Assembly: GCF_006385785.1 (NCBI RefSeq)
Contig: NZ_VFSH01000002.1
Span: forward strand, 121,393 to 185,392
Origin: Streptococcus shenyangsis
GTDB taxonomy: Bacteria; Bacillota; Bacilli; Lactobacillales; Streptococcaceae
Reading direction: 5' to 3'
DNA: 64,000 nucleotides
Below are positions 17,123 to 28,298 of the stretch, piece by piece (position 1 is the first letter of the stretch; every line of letters starts with the position of its first letter). The notes below the pieces were generated by a model. That model saw nothing but the letters and a program-made list of their open reading frames with translations. It had not been told where the DNA came from and did not search any database. The translations under genes and the position numbers were made by a program.

Positions 17123-17406
17123 CACTTTTCTTGAACTTTTTCGATGATAACGTTTTCCTCTCGATAAAGATTGCCCACAAAGGGTGTTTCCAGCTCTTGA
17201 ATATGACAAACTCTGACTTTTTTTATAAACTTTTCCTTGCTCAAGCGCCCGACCAATTGCTCCACTTCTTGAGTTGGAACATAGAGTTGTAAGTAACGAT
17301 GTTTCTTGGAATGATAGGTAATATCTCCATAATCCTGCAGTTTTTTTGCATCACGATTATAGTAAAGATAGATAATCAAGCCAGAACGATTGACTTTTTC
17401 AAACAT
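17119..17406 (-). CDS. ylbG: YlbG family protein (DUF2129)
   Basis: 95 aa, cytosolic. [20 protein letters not shown], then [21 protein letters not shown], match the small YlbG/DUF2129 family of Firmicutes, whose function is not established. It lies between clpP and livJ, both on the same strand; an AGAGGA site precedes the ATG at 17406 and an extended -10 TGGTATAAT (17438-17443) lies just upstream. Confidence 0.85.
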   Translation of the reverse strand: MFEKVNRSGLIIYLYYNRDAKKLQDYGDITYHSKKHRYLQLYVPTQEVEQLVGRLSKEKFIKKVRVCHIQELETPFVGNLYREENVIIEKVQEKC

Positions 17407-17445
17407 GATAAATCCTCTTTCTAAGAAATTTCTCCTTATTATACC

Positions 17446-17474
17446 AAAAAAAGCAAACCCAGTCGAGTTTGCCT
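17446..17474 (-). terminator. Terminator of clpP
   Basis: GCAAACTC-GACT-GGGTTTGC followed by TTTTTTT on the minus strand. Confidence 0.9.
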
Positions 17475-17484
17475 TCTTTAATCA

Positions 17485-18075
17485 TTAGTTCAATGAATTG
17501 TTGGCCATGATTTCATCAATGAAGCCATATTCAAGTGTTTCTTGGGCACTCATCCAGTTATCACGTTCTGCATCTGCATGGACTTTTTCAATTGACTGAC
17601 CTGAATTTTCAGCCAAGATTTTTTCCAAGGTATTACGAGTTTTAAGCAAGTGTTCTGCAGCAATCGCCATATCGGTTTGTTGGGTACCACCACCTGTACC
17701 ACCCATTGGTTGGTGAATCATATATTCAGCATTTGGAAGCATGAAACGTTTGCCTTTTGCCCCACTTGATGCGATGACTGTCCCCATAGATGCAGCCATT
17801 CCCATAACGATGGTTTGGACATCTGCCTTGATAAAGTTCATGGTATCAACGATTGCCAAACCAGCTGAAACGGAACCACCAGGTGTATTGACATAAAGGT
17901 AAATATCTTTTGTACTATCTTGGGCATCCAAGAAAAGCAACTGGGCAATAACAGAATTAGCCATATTATCTTCAACTGGACCTGTCAGCATAATAATGCG
18001 GTCTTTGAGAAGACGTGAGTAAATATCGTATGAACGTTCTCCACGGCTTGTTTGTTCAATAACTACAGGAATCAT
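17485..18075 (-). CDS. clpP: ATP-dependent Clp protease proteolytic subunit ClpP
   Basis: 196 aa serine peptidase. The nucleophile Ser lies in [11 protein letters not shown] near residue 96 and the catalytic His in YMIHQPMGG near 121; the N-terminal [19 protein letters not shown] is the processing and gating region. It forms the tetradecameric chamber that degrades proteins fed by ClpC, ClpE, ClpL or ClpX, and in pneumococcus affects competence and stress survival. Start ATG 18075 has a GGAG site. The promoter overlaps a tandem CtsR operator. Confidence 0.96.
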   Translation of the reverse strand: MIPVVIEQTSRGERSYDIYSRLLKDRIIMLTGPVEDNMANSVIAQLLFLDAQDSTKDIYLYVNTPGGSVSAGLAIVDTMNFIKADVQTIVMGMAASMGTVIASSGAKGKRFMLPNAEYMIHQPMGGTGGGTQQTDMAIAAEHLLKTRNTLEKILAENSGQSIEKVHADAERDNWMSAQETLEYGFIDEIMANNSLN

Positions 18076-18129
18076 TCATTTCTCCTTTTGAGTTTTAATT
18101 TTGTTGGTCAAATGACTAAATATAAGACT

Positions 18130-18159
18130 ATTATAATATTTTGGTCAAAAAAGGTCAAA
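18130..18159 (-). promoter_or_regulatory. clpP promoter with CtsR operator
   Basis: TTGACC (18153-18158), 17-nt spacer, TATAAT (18130-18135) on the minus strand. On the plus strand GGTCAAA-AAA-GGTCAAA (18143-18159) is the exact CtsR heptad direct repeat and covers the -35 and spacer, so CtsR would block RNA polymerase. Confidence 0.92.
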
Positions 18160-18248
18160 TTTTTGCTCTGTTTTCATCAAACAGAAACAAAAATTCAACC
18201 CCCTTTCACGACTGGAAATACTTTTCCAAATCATTCTTCTTTTCGATG

Positions 18249-18878
18249 TTATTTTGTACCGAACAAGCGGTCTCCAGCATCTCCAAGACCTGGAACGATA
18301 TAACCGTGTTCGTTCAAGCAGTCATCCAAGGCTGCTGTAAAGATTTCTACATCTGGATGAGCTTCTTGAAGGGCTTTTACACCTTCTGGTGCAGATACAA
18401 GGCAGACAAATTTGATATTTGATGCGCCACGTTTTTTAAGCGAGTCAACAGCTAAGATTGCTGATCCACCTGTTGCCAACATTGGGTCTACGACAAAAAT
18501 TTGACGTTGGTCAATATCTTCAGGCAATTTCACCAAATACTCAACTGGTTGAAGTGTTTCTTCATCACGGTACATACCGATGTGACCAACTTTAGCAGCT
18601 GGAACCAAGCTCAAGAGACCATCAACCATTCCGATACCTGCACGCAAGATTGGAACGATGGCCAATTTTTTACCTGCCAATTGTTTTTGAACTGTTTTTG
18701 TAATTGGTGTTTCGATTTCCACATCTTCTAGTGGAAGATCACGAAGTACTTCATACCCCATCAACATTGCAATCTCATCTACTAGCTCACGGAAAGCTTT
18801 TGTAGAAGTATCTGTACGACGCAAGATTGACAATTTGTGTTGAATCAGTGGATGATTAATAACTTCAATTTTTCCCAT
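18249..18878 (-). CDS. upp: Uracil phosphoribosyltransferase
   Basis: 209 aa from ATG 18878 ([16 protein letters not shown]), preceded by GAAGGA; an upstream in-frame ATG at 18899 would add seven residues and overlap this site, so it is not chosen. The PRPP-binding segment [12 protein letters not shown] (near 128-139) and the C-terminal [11 protein letters not shown] are diagnostic. It makes UMP from uracil and PRPP in pyrimidine salvage. It lies upstream of clpP on the same strand but about 170 bases away, and clpP has its own promoter. Confidence 0.96.
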   Translation of the reverse strand: MGKIEVINHPLIQHKLSILRRTDTSTKAFRELVDEIAMLMGYEVLRDLPLEDVEIETPITKTVQKQLAGKKLAIVPILRAGIGMVDGLLSLVPAAKVGHIGMYRDEETLQPVEYLVKLPEDIDQRQIFVVDPMLATGGSAILAVDSLKKRGASNIKFVCLVSAPEGVKALQEAHPDVEIFTAALDDCLNEHGYIVPGLGDAGDRLFGTK

Positions 18879-18918
18879 TTTTGGAATTCCTTCTTTCAAT
18901 TTATTCTTCTTATTATAC

Positions 18919-18951
18919 CAAAAAACGGTTTAAAAATCTTTCTAAACCATT
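18919..18951 (-). terminator. Terminator of the dCMP deaminase gene
   Basis: TGGTTTA and TAAACCG form a short stem with an A/T-rich loop, followed by TTTTTTGG on the minus strand. Confidence 0.65.
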
Positions 18952-18966
18952 TATTTTTGATAAATT

Positions 18967-19434
18967 TTACATTAGATCAGCCTCTTTAAGAGCTGCTTGC
19001 ACTGTCTCCAGTGGTAAATAGGTCAATTCTGTCCCTTTTTCTTGATAAAGGTATTGGGCGTAGTCGTCCATTCTGTACTGGTTGATATAAACCACGCGCT
19101 TACAACCAACTTGAAGCAATTGTTTTGTACAGTTGAGACAAGGAAAATGGGTTACATAGGCTGTAAAGCCTTTAGGAACACCACGTTCTGCACCTTGAAG
19201 GATAGCATTGACCTCGGCGTGAAGGGTACGAACACAGTGGCCTTCAATGACCAGACATTCGTGATCAATACAATGCTCGGTTCCTGACACCGAACCATTG
19301 TAACCAGTGGAAATTACCTTATTATCCTTTACCAAAATTGCGCCCACTTTGGCACGTTTACAAGTGGAACGATTGGCAATTAGTAGGGCTTGGGCTGCAA
19401 AGTACTCATCCCAGGCTAGTCTTTTTTCAGTCAT
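18967..19434 (-). CDS. Deoxycytidylate deaminase (ComEB/dCMP deaminase family)
   Basis: 155 aa zinc deaminase with the catalytic HAEVNAI near residue 74 and the zinc ligands PCLNCTKQLL near 102-111. An extra His/Cys region (CIDHECLVIEGHCVRT) before the active site is typical of dCMP deaminases. It converts dCMP to dUMP, feeding thymidylate synthesis; thyA is in the same window at 62499-63338. It starts 18 nt after the TetR gene stop and is likely co-transcribed with it. Confidence 0.92.
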   Translation of the reverse strand: MTEKRLAWDEYFAAQALLIANRSTCKRAKVGAILVKDNKVISTGYNGSVSGTEHCIDHECLVIEGHCVRTLHAEVNAILQGAERGVPKGFTAYVTHFPCLNCTKQLLQVGCKRVVYINQYRMDDYAQYLYQEKGTELTYLPLETVQAALKEADLM

Positions 19435-19452
19435 CTCTTTTCTCCTTTTTCT

Positions 19453-20010
19453 CTATTTTTTAAAAAATGGTAACCGTAAGTCCGCAATCTTTTCAGCTGG
19501 CACCTTCATGCCATCCTTGATCCATTTTAAGAGAACAGAGACGATGGCCGAGCTCCAGAAGGAATGAAGATAAGAGCTGACACCTTTTGATTTTCCATGG
19601 TATTTTTCTAGAAATTCCTGCATGGCTTGGACAAAGATTTTTTCCAAATGGTAATCTAAGGCCAATTGAATCACTCTTGCTTCTTTTCTTGCCTCCCGGA
19701 AAAGGTGAACCCAGACCAAATAGAGGTCTGTCTTTAAATCGTAATGATGTAGCTGTTCCATAATATTGTGGACACTCCGTTTAAAGACGCTCTCTAAAAT
19801 TTCCTCTTTGGAATCATAATTGCGATAAAAGGCCGCACGCGAAACACCTGCACGTTTGACCAATTCAGAAATACTAATCTTGGTCAAGTCCTTTTTTTCC
19901 AAGAGTTGCAAGAGGGCTGTTTCGATGGCTTCTCTGGTTAATAAATTGGATTCTTGGTTTGATTTTCTGAGATTTTCAAGAGACTTTTCAGAGATTCTAC
20001 GTTCAGACAT
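19453..20010 (-). CDS. TetR/AcrR-family regulator (with TetR_C_8-like C-terminus)
   Basis: 185 aa. A helix-turn-helix occupies about residues 25-70 (AIETALLQLLEKKDLTKISI, SELVKRAGVSRAAFYRNYDS), the AcrR/TetR DNA-binding pattern. The C-terminal part resembles the ligand or dimer domain of dihydroxyacetone-kinase-locus regulators (DhaS-like), but no dha genes are nearby. It is divergent from the DegV gene and probably controls itself and that neighbour; an inverted repeat lies in the shared spacer. The effector is unknown. Confidence 0.85.
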   Translation of the reverse strand: MSERRISEKSLENLRKSNQESNLLTREAIETALLQLLEKKDLTKISISELVKRAGVSRAAFYRNYDSKEEILESVFKRSVHNIMEQLHHYDLKTDLYLVWVHLFREARKEARVIQLALDYHLEKIFVQAMQEFLEKYHGKSKGVSSYLHSFWSSAIVSVLLKWIKDGMKVPAEKIADLRLPFFKK

Positions 20011-20096
20011 AACATTTTCTTTCTACTTGTCACAACAGACGGATGAAGCTTTTGTTTCAAGGGTTTTCATGATATAATTGTAAAAAAAGACAGAAC

Positions 20097-20121
20097 CTTT
20101 GTCAATGTATAACTGACAAAG
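20097..20121. promoter_or_regulatory. Inverted repeat, candidate TetR operator
   Basis: CTTTGTCA-N9-TGACAAAG is a perfect 8-bp inverted repeat between a plus-strand -10 (GATATAAT, hexamer 20073-20078) and the DegV gene start. Its position in the tetR-degV intergenic region suits an operator. Confidence 0.5.
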
Positions 20122-20134
20122 ATGGAGAATTTCT

Positions 20135-20980
20135 ATGACTTGGAAGATTATTGCTGACTCTGGTTGTGATTATCGTCAGCTGGCAAGACCAGCTATCGAT
20201 ACAACCTTTGTGAATGTTCCCTTAACCATTCAAGTAGCTGATCAGGTCTTTGTTGATGATGCCAATCTTGACATTGACCAAATGATGGAAACCATGTATG
20301 CAACTGCAGAAGCTTCAAAATCAGCTTGTCCAAGCCCAGATGATTATTTGCGAGCATTTGAAGGAGCCAAAAACATTTTCCTAGTAACCATCACAGGTAC
20401 TCTTTCTGGTAGTCACAATAGTGCTCAACTAGCTAAGAATATTTATCTGGAAGATCATCCTGACACTAAGATTCATGTAATTGATAGTTTGTCTGCTGGT
20501 GGGGAAGTTGACTTGCTCGTAGAAAAATTAAATGACTTGATTGACCAGGGCTTATCTTTTGAAGAAGTGGTTGAAGCTATCACTACCTATCAAGAAAAAA
20601 CCAAGTTACTCTTTGTCCTAGCCAAAGTCGATAACTTGGTGAAGAACGGCCGTTTGAGCAAGCTTATCGGTACAGTCGTTGGCCTTCTCAATATTCGTAT
20701 GGTCGGAGAAGCTAGTGAAACTGGAACCCTTGAATTGCTACAAAAAGCAAGAGGACCAAAGAAATCGATTCAGGCAGCCCATGAAGAGTTGATAAAAGCT
20801 GGATATGCTGGTGGTCGAATTGTCATGGCCCATCGCAATAATGAAAAATTCTGTCAACAACTGTCAGAGCGAATCCGTGAAACCTTCCCACATGCGGATA
20901 TTAAGATTCTCCCAACCTCTGGTCTCTGCAGTTTTTATGCAGAAGATGGCGGTCTGCTAATGGGATATGAAATTGATTAA
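20135..20980 (+). CDS. DegV family fatty-acid-binding protein
   Basis: 281 aa. The N-terminal WKIIADSGCDYRQL, the central TITGTLSGSHNSAQLA near residues 88-103 and a C-terminal TSGLCSFYAEDGGLLMGYE fit the DegV fold. Members (such as FakB) hand fatty acids to the kinase FakA; whether this copy does so is inferred. Start ATG 20135 has GGAG upstream. It is divergent from a TetR-type regulator and has its own terminator. Confidence 0.88.
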   Translation: MTWKIIADSGCDYRQLARPAIDTTFVNVPLTIQVADQVFVDDANLDIDQMMETMYATAEASKSACPSPDDYLRAFEGAKNIFLVTITGTLSGSHNSAQLAKNIYLEDHPDTKIHVIDSLSAGGEVDLLVEKLNDLIDQGLSFEEVVEAITTYQEKTKLLFVLAKVDNLVKNGRLSKLIGTVVGLLNIRMVGEASETGTLELLQKARGPKKSIQAAHEELIKAGYAGGRIVMAHRNNEKFCQQLSERIRETFPHADIKILPTSGLCSFYAEDGGLLMGYEID

Positions 20981-22216
<1,236 letters not shown>

Positions 22217-22220
22217 TTGA

Positions 22221-22775
22221 ATGACTAAAATACCAAATAAGAAGGGAAGTCCTTTGGAACATATTATTTTACTAAGAGGTGTTACTCCTAATGGAAAAAA
22301 TGCTATCCCTAAAATGTCTTATCTAGTAGATATCTTAACAGAAGCCGGTTTTCAACAAGTTCGAACCTATATTCAAAGTGGTAATATCATTCTTGAAAGT
22401 AACTTAGCCTTAGAAAAAATACGAGAACAGGTTCATACTCTAATAAAGAAAAAGATTGGAGCCGATCTCAAAATAATCATTAAGAATAATGATATTTTTA
22501 AAAACATTGTCCAAGAAAACCCTTTTGGAGAACACTATCTTTATGACCGTATACACGTGATTTTTTATCAAGAATCTATTCAAAGCCTCCCTTTAGACAA
22601 ATTGAAAATTGATTACGGTGAAGAAGAAATTTGTATCGGTAACCACTGTCTCTACCTCTATCTCCCTAGAACTGCAAAACAAAAAAAGCTCAATACTAAC
22701 TATCTTGAAAAGCTTTTCAATGTAGATTTGACCATGCGAAAACTAAATGTGGTAGAAAAATTATTAAGCAAGTAG
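22221..22775 (+). CDS. DUF1697 family protein
   Basis: 184 aa cytosolic protein. HIILLRGVTPNGKNAIPKMS near the start, GFQQVRTYIQSGNIILES near 48-65 and ENPFGEHYLYDRIHVIF near 100-120 match DUF1697, a widespread family of unknown function. It starts 4 nt after the flavoprotein stop without an evident Shine-Dalgarno, so it likely depends on translational coupling. Confidence 0.85.
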   Translation: MTKIPNKKGSPLEHIILLRGVTPNGKNAIPKMSYLVDILTEAGFQQVRTYIQSGNIILESNLALEKIREQVHTLIKKKIGADLKIIIKNNDIFKNIVQENPFGEHYLYDRIHVIFYQESIQSLPLDKLKIDYGEEEICIGNHCLYLYLPRTAKQKKLNTNYLEKLFNVDLTMRKLNVVEKLLSK

Positions 22776-22787
22776 TACTTGAATTTA

Positions 22788-22820
22788 GAAAAAATCGGAA
22801 GATCACTCCTCCGATTTTAT
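22788..22820. terminator. Bidirectional terminator between the DUF1697 and MerR genes
   Basis: AAAATCGGA (22791-22799) pairs with TCCGATTTT (22810-22818) around a ten-base loop, with T-rich flanks on both strands. Confidence 0.85.
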
Positions 22821-23557
22821 TTTGTCTGAGTTTGGACATAGTGGGCAATCACATCTGATGTGTACTGGGCTGTTCCAGGTCCAAATTTGTCAATGTTTTC
22901 CTTAAACTCTGGGTTATAGACGTAGCCCTTGCCGATATATCCGAATACCTCAATAGAGCAGTCAAATCCATAAGTACGGATGGCTTGCAAGAGTTTAGCG
23001 GCTTCTTCTTGATTTTCAGTTGCTGTTACAGGTAGACCAGCTTGAAGATTTTGTGCCAATGCTTGAAAAACTTGGTTGAAGGCAGCCGTAGCCTCGTCTT
23101 CGTGACCTTTCTGGCGCTCCAGCGCTTGGTCCATGACTTCTTGTCCATATTTCTCTACCGCCTCTTGGTGGTATTTTTGATGGTCTTGGTAGTTAAATCC
23201 AGCAAATTTCTCTTGAATGCTCATTTCTCTTTCTCCTTTTTGTTCTTGAATGGTTTTTTGCAAGGTTGAAATCAAGGTATCCAGATTTTCCCTTTCTCGA
23301 GTCAAATAGTCCAACTGCCTGGTCAAATGAGGCAATAAATCTGTCCTTTCTTCCTTTAATAGCTCTGCTATTTTTTCTAAAGAAAAACCTAGATATTTGT
23401 AGTAAAGAATAACCTGAAGGCGTTCCAAATCCTCCTGACTGTAGGTTCGATAGCCGTTTTCCGACTTTAAAGGAACCAAAAGTCCTATCTTATCGTAGTG
23501 GTGCAGGGTCTTGACAGAGACACCCGAAAGCTGCGCAGCTTCTTTTATATGGTACAT
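22817..23557 (-). CDS. MerR-family regulator with TipAS antibiotic-binding-type domain
   Basis: 246 aa. The winged helix-turn-helix is MYHIKEAAQLSGVSVKTLHH, then YDKIGLLVPLKSENGYRTYS (residues 1-40), followed by a long dimerisation helix (about 75-110) and a TipAS-like domain (about 130-246: YQDHQKYHQEAVEKYG, and YVYNPEFKENIDKFGPG). TipA-type regulators activate promoters with long spacers when they bind peptide antibiotics. Its own promoter has exactly such a spacer, 19 nt. It is divergent from the symporter gene. Confidence 0.88.
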   Translation of the reverse strand: MYHIKEAAQLSGVSVKTLHHYDKIGLLVPLKSENGYRTYSQEDLERLQVILYYKYLGFSLEKIAELLKEERTDLLPHLTRQLDYLTRERENLDTLISTLQKTIQEQKGEREMSIQEKFAGFNYQDHQKYHQEAVEKYGQEVMDQALERQKGHEDEATAAFNQVFQALAQNLQAGLPVTATENQEEAAKLLQAIRTYGFDCSIEVFGYIGKGYVYNPEFKENIDKFGPGTAQYTSDVIAHYVQTQTK

Positions 23558-23577
23558 GATTTCCTCCTTACATTGAT

Positions 23578-23608
23578 AGTATAACCCCTCCCCTTAGGTC
23601 AGAGTCAA
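23578..23608 (-). promoter_or_regulatory. MerR-type promoter with 19-nt spacer
   Basis: TTGACT (23603-23608), 19-nt spacer, TATACT (23578-23583) on the minus strand. The spacer holds an imperfect dyad ACCTAAGG-GGAGGGGT. The over-long spacer is the hallmark of promoters activated by DNA distortion by MerR proteins, so autoregulation is likely. Confidence 0.8.
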
Positions 23609-23656
23609 GCGTTTTTACGAAATTTTTTACTTTATCATAACATGAAAATGGTTTTC

Positions 23657-23685
23657 TTGACAGACCTTAGAAAACATGATAGGAT
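23657..23685 (+). promoter_or_regulatory. Promoter of the symporter gene
   Basis: TTGACA (23657-23662), 17-nt spacer, TAGGAT (23680-23685). Confidence 0.75.
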
Positions 23686-23712
23686 AGTCAAGTCTATCAA
23701 TCAAAAGAAACG

Positions 23713-23766
23713 CTCATCTTGAGTACTGATGAGGCTATTTGCCAAGGGCAGTAGCTTTTTCTTTTG
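23713..23766 (+). promoter_or_regulatory. Structured leader with terminator-like hairpin before the symporter gene
   Basis: CTCATC-N9-GATGAG (23713-23733) forms a first hairpin. Next comes GCTATTTGCC-AAG-GGCAGTAGC followed by TTTTTCTTTT, which looks like an intrinsic terminator lying between the promoter and the start codon. This is consistent with transcription attenuation; no known riboswitch class is recognised. Confidence 0.5.
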
Positions 23767-23791
23767 TAATACTAATTTTAGGAGTTTAACT

Positions 23792-25132
23792 ATGTCTGAA
23801 AAATCGCAATGGGGTTCTAAACTGGGCTTTATTCTAGCATCTGCTGGTTCAGCCATCGGACTTGGTGCCGTTTGGAAATTTCCCTACATGACTGCTGCTA
23901 ACGGTGGAGGAGGCTTTTTACTGGTCTTTCTCATTTCCACTATTTTAATCGGTTTCCCACTTCTCCTTGCTGAATTTGCCCTTGGCCGAAGCGCTGGTGT
24001 CTCTGGGATTAAAACCTTTGGAAAACTCGGCAAGAATAGTAAGTACAACTTTATCGGTTGGATTGGTGCCTTTGCCCTCTTTATCCTCTTATCTTTCTAC
24101 AGTGTTATTGGAGGATGGATTCTAGTCTATCTAGGTATTGAGTTTGGAAAATTGTTCCAACTTGGTGGAACGGGTGATTATGCTCAGTTATTTACTTCAA
24201 TCATTTCAAATCCAGCCATTGCCCTAGGAGCTCAAGCAGCCTTTATCTTATTGAATATCTTTATTGTATCACGTGGTGTTCAAAAAGGGATTGAAAGAGC
24301 TTCTAAGGTTATGATGCCCCTGCTCTTTATCATCTTTGTCGTCATCATTGGTCGTTCTCTCAGTTTGCCAAATGCCATGGAAGGAGGTCTCTACTTCCTC
24401 AAACCAGATTTCTCTAAGCTGACCAGTGCTGGTCTCCTCTATGCTCTGGGACAATCTTTCTTTGCCCTCTCACTAGGAGTTACAGCCATGCTGACCTATG
24501 CTTCTTATTTGGATAAGCAAACCAATCTGGTTCAATCAGGGATTTCCATCGTAGCCATGAATATCTCGGTATCTATCATGGCAGGTCTAGCCATTTTCCC
24601 AGCCATGTCAGCCTTTAACATCCAGTCTGAAGGGGGACCAAGCTTGCTCTTTATTGTCTTGCCTCAACTCTTTGACAAGATGCCTTTTGGAACCATTTTC
24701 TACATCCTCTTCCTCTTGCTCTTCCTCTTTGCGACGGTCACTTCTTCTGTCGTTATGCTGGAAATCAATGTGGGCAATATCACCGATCAGGACAACAGTA
24801 AGCGTGCCAAATGGAGTGTGATTTTAGGAATCTTGACCTTTGTCTTTGGTATTCCTTCAGCTCTATCTTACGGTGTCATGGCGGATGTTCACATTTTTGG
24901 GAAGACCTTCTTTGATGCTATGGATTTCTTAGTTTCCAACCTCCTAATGCCATTCGGCGCCCTCTGCTTGTCTCTCTTTACAGGCTACATCTTTAAGAAG
25001 GCTCTTGCTATAGAGGAATTCCATCTTAATGAAACACCATGGAAACAAGGACTGTTCCAAGTCTGGCTCTTCCTTCTTCGTTTCGTCATTCCAATCATCA
25101 TCATCGTGGTCTTTATCGCCCAATTTATGTAA
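23792..25132 (+). CDS. Sodium:neurotransmitter symporter (NSS/SNF) family transporter
   Basis: 446 aa from ATG 23792 (MSEKSQWGSKLGFILASAGSA), preceded by TAGGAG; the in-frame ATG at 23729 lies inside a terminator-like leader and is not preferred. The first membrane helix has the sodium- and substrate-site motif GSAIGLGAVWKFPYM typical of LeuT-fold NSS proteins; about eleven or twelve membrane segments follow. It probably takes up an amino acid with sodium; the substrate is unknown. The leader may attenuate transcription. Confidence 0.9.
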   Translation: MSEKSQWGSKLGFILASAGSAIGLGAVWKFPYMTAANGGGGFLLVFLISTILIGFPLLLAEFALGRSAGVSGIKTFGKLGKNSKYNFIGWIGAFALFILLSFYSVIGGWILVYLGIEFGKLFQLGGTGDYAQLFTSIISNPAIALGAQAAFILLNIFIVSRGVQKGIERASKVMMPLLFIIFVVIIGRSLSLPNAMEGGLYFLKPDFSKLTSAGLLYALGQSFFALSLGVTAMLTYASYLDKQTNLVQSGISIVAMNISVSIMAGLAIFPAMSAFNIQSEGGPSLLFIVLPQLFDKMPFGTIFYILFLLLFLFATVTSSVVMLEINVGNITDQDNSKRAKWSVILGILTFVFGIPSALSYGVMADVHIFGKTFFDAMDFLVSNLLMPFGALCLSLFTGYIFKKALAIEEFHLNETPWKQGLFQVWLFLLRFVIPIIIIVVFIAQFM

Positions 25133-25135
25133 TTA

Positions 25136-25172
25136 AAAAGGACTTGAGTAATGAACTCAGGCCCTTTCTTTT
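25136..25172. terminator. Terminator between the symporter gene and manA
   Basis: AAAGGACTTGAGT pairs with ACTCAGGCCCTTT (one mismatch, one wobble), followed by TTTTTTT on the plus strand; on the minus strand the hairpin is followed by a short T run and can serve manA. Confidence 0.85.
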
Positions 25173-25173
25173 T

Positions 25174-26118
25174 TTATGGATGGCTAACAATCAATTCCAA
25201 ACCTTGCCCTTCCAAGGTCCAAGCTTCAACATCACTTGGTAGGATAAAGTGGCTACCTTTTTGGATTGGATAATTTTTCCCATCAACAGTTAGCTGACCT
25301 TGACCAGCTAAGACACTCAATAAGCTGTAGTCAGCTGTTTTTTCGAAGTCAACTTTTCCAGTAATTTCCCACTTGTAAACTGCAAAGAAATCATTGGATA
25401 CAAGGAGAGTTGAGCATAAATCATCAGCTTTGACAGTTACAGGATGGCTATTTGCAGGCTCACCAATGTTCAATACATCAATGGATTTTTCAAGGTGAAG
25501 TTCACGCAAGTTACCATTATCATCCTTACGGTCAAAGTCATAGACACGGTAAGTTGTATCACTAGACTGTTGCGTTTCAAGAATCAAGATGCCCGCACCG
25601 ATAGCGTGCATGGTTCCGCTTGGTACATAGAAGAAATCTCCAGCCTTAACTGGTACTTTTGTCAGCAAGTCCTCCCAGTTTTTATCCTCGATTTGCTGGC
25701 GAAGTTCTTCTTTTGACTTGGCATTGTGACCGTAGATAATCTCTGAACCTTCATCCGCTGCGATAATGTACCAGCATTCTGTTTTTCCGAGTTCGCCTTC
25801 ATGCTCGAGTCCATAAGCATTATCTGGGTGAACTTGGACACTGAGCCAGTCGTTGGCATCAAGAATTTTGGTCAAGAGTGGAAATACTGGTTCTGGACGG
25901 TTGCCAAACAATTCACGGTGCTCCGCATACAAAGTAGCTAGGTCTGTTCCCTCAAAACGACCATTAGCAACTTTAGAGACACCATTTGGATGGGCTGAGA
26001 TGGCCCAATATTCTCCGATTTTTTCACTTGGAATGTCGTAGCCAAACTCATCACGTAGCTTGGTTCCACCCCAGATTTTTTCTTGCATAACTGATTGTAA
26101 AAATAACGGTTCTGACAT
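25174..26118 (-). CDS. manA: Mannose-6-phosphate isomerase, class I
   Basis: 314 aa from ATG 26118 (MSEPLFLQSVMQEKIWGG), with AGGAG upstream; a longer reading from 26172 has no such site. The zinc/active-site segment LSVQVHPDNAYG (near 92-103), GKTECWYI and GDFFYVPSGTMHAIG near 165-180 identify type I phosphomannose isomerase. It interconverts mannose-6-phosphate and fructose-6-phosphate, linking mannose use to glycolysis and supplying mannose-6-phosphate. Single gene with its own -10 TATAAT upstream. Confidence 0.95.
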   Translation of the reverse strand: MSEPLFLQSVMQEKIWGGTKLRDEFGYDIPSEKIGEYWAISAHPNGVSKVANGRFEGTDLATLYAEHRELFGNRPEPVFPLLTKILDANDWLSVQVHPDNAYGLEHEGELGKTECWYIIAADEGSEIIYGHNAKSKEELRQQIEDKNWEDLLTKVPVKAGDFFYVPSGTMHAIGAGILILETQQSSDTTYRVYDFDRKDDNGNLRELHLEKSIDVLNIGEPANSHPVTVKADDLCSTLLVSNDFFAVYKWEITGKVDFEKTADYSLLSVLAGQGQLTVDGKNYPIQKGSHFILPSDVEAWTLEGQGLELIVSHP

Positions 26119-26156
26119 GTCGATCTCCTGTCTGATTTTTCTCCCCTCATTATAGC

Positions 26157-26183
26157 AAAAAAAGAGTTCCATTAGAACTCTTT
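26157..26183 (-). terminator. Terminator after the beta-glucosidase pseudogene
   Basis: GAGTTC-TAATG-GAACTC, then TTTTTTT on the minus strand, between the pseudogene and manA. Confidence 0.85.
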
Positions 26184-26238
26184 TTCACATCTTATAAATT
26201 AGGGAGAAGATTTTATAAAAATAGTGAACAAATGTGCT

Positions 26239-27686
<1,448 letters not shown>

Positions 27687-27845
27687 TCATTTGATTTGAT
27701 AGTTCTATTATACTAAAAAGAAAACAAAAAGTTTGGAACTATCTGGGTAATGATGTCCTGAGCGGGCTTTTACGTTTGAATAAAAAATAAGCAAGAGTTT
27801 GAGAGTTTTGCTATAAAAATGTAAACTATCACAGTCTTGTGATAA

Positions 27846-27874
27846 GAAAAAGACCGGATGGCTCCGATCTTTCA
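27846..27874 (-). terminator. Terminator of the VOC protein gene
   Basis: AAAGATCGGA-GCCA-TCCGGTCTTTTT on the minus strand. It is nearly the same as the terminator after spxB. Confidence 0.85.
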
Positions 27875-27937
27875 ATAGTTCATATTCGCAATTTCTGTTG
27901 TAAAAATAGCTAAAGTTAACGTCAATGACTAAGCGTC

Positions 27938-28285
27938 CTATTTCATACGATAAAAATCAATCACTAGACCAGCAGGGCCACTCACTAGCAAGGATTCTGT
28001 TCCCCAATCGGTTACAGTTGGACCGTTTAAAACCTGAATACCAAGTTCTTTCAACCGTTGGTAGTTCTGGTCTACATTCTCAACCTCAATGTGAAGAATG
28101 ATTCCTGACTCAAAGTTTTCCAAAGGAACCAAATGATTTTGGGACAACATCAGACAGTGACTGCCAATCGTAAACTGAGCAAAACTGTCATCAACATAAT
28201 CGGACTTTTTATCCAAAATACGCTCCAAGTCAGCACAGACTTGGGGAACATCTGAAACGATAAGATCTAATTGATTTAAATTCAT
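27938..28285 (-). CDS. VOC (glyoxalase/bleomycin-resistance) superfamily protein
   Basis: 115 aa. Two betaalphabetabetabeta halves are visible: NLNQLDLIVSDVPQVCADLE at the N-terminus and GIILHIEVENVDQNYQRLKE near 65-84, with PAGLVIDFYRMK at the end. The fold binds metals or small ligands; the substrate is unknown. It begins 58 nt after spxB on the same strand, just beyond a terminator that overlaps its leader, so it may depend on read-through from spxB. GGAGGAT precedes the ATG at 28285. Confidence 0.82.
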   Translation of the reverse strand: MNLNQLDLIVSDVPQVCADLERILDKKSDYVDDSFAQFTIGSHCLMLSQNHLVPLENFESGIILHIEVENVDQNYQRLKELGIQVLNGPTVTDWGTESLLVSGPAGLVIDFYRMK

Positions 28286-28298
28286 TTACTATCCTCCA

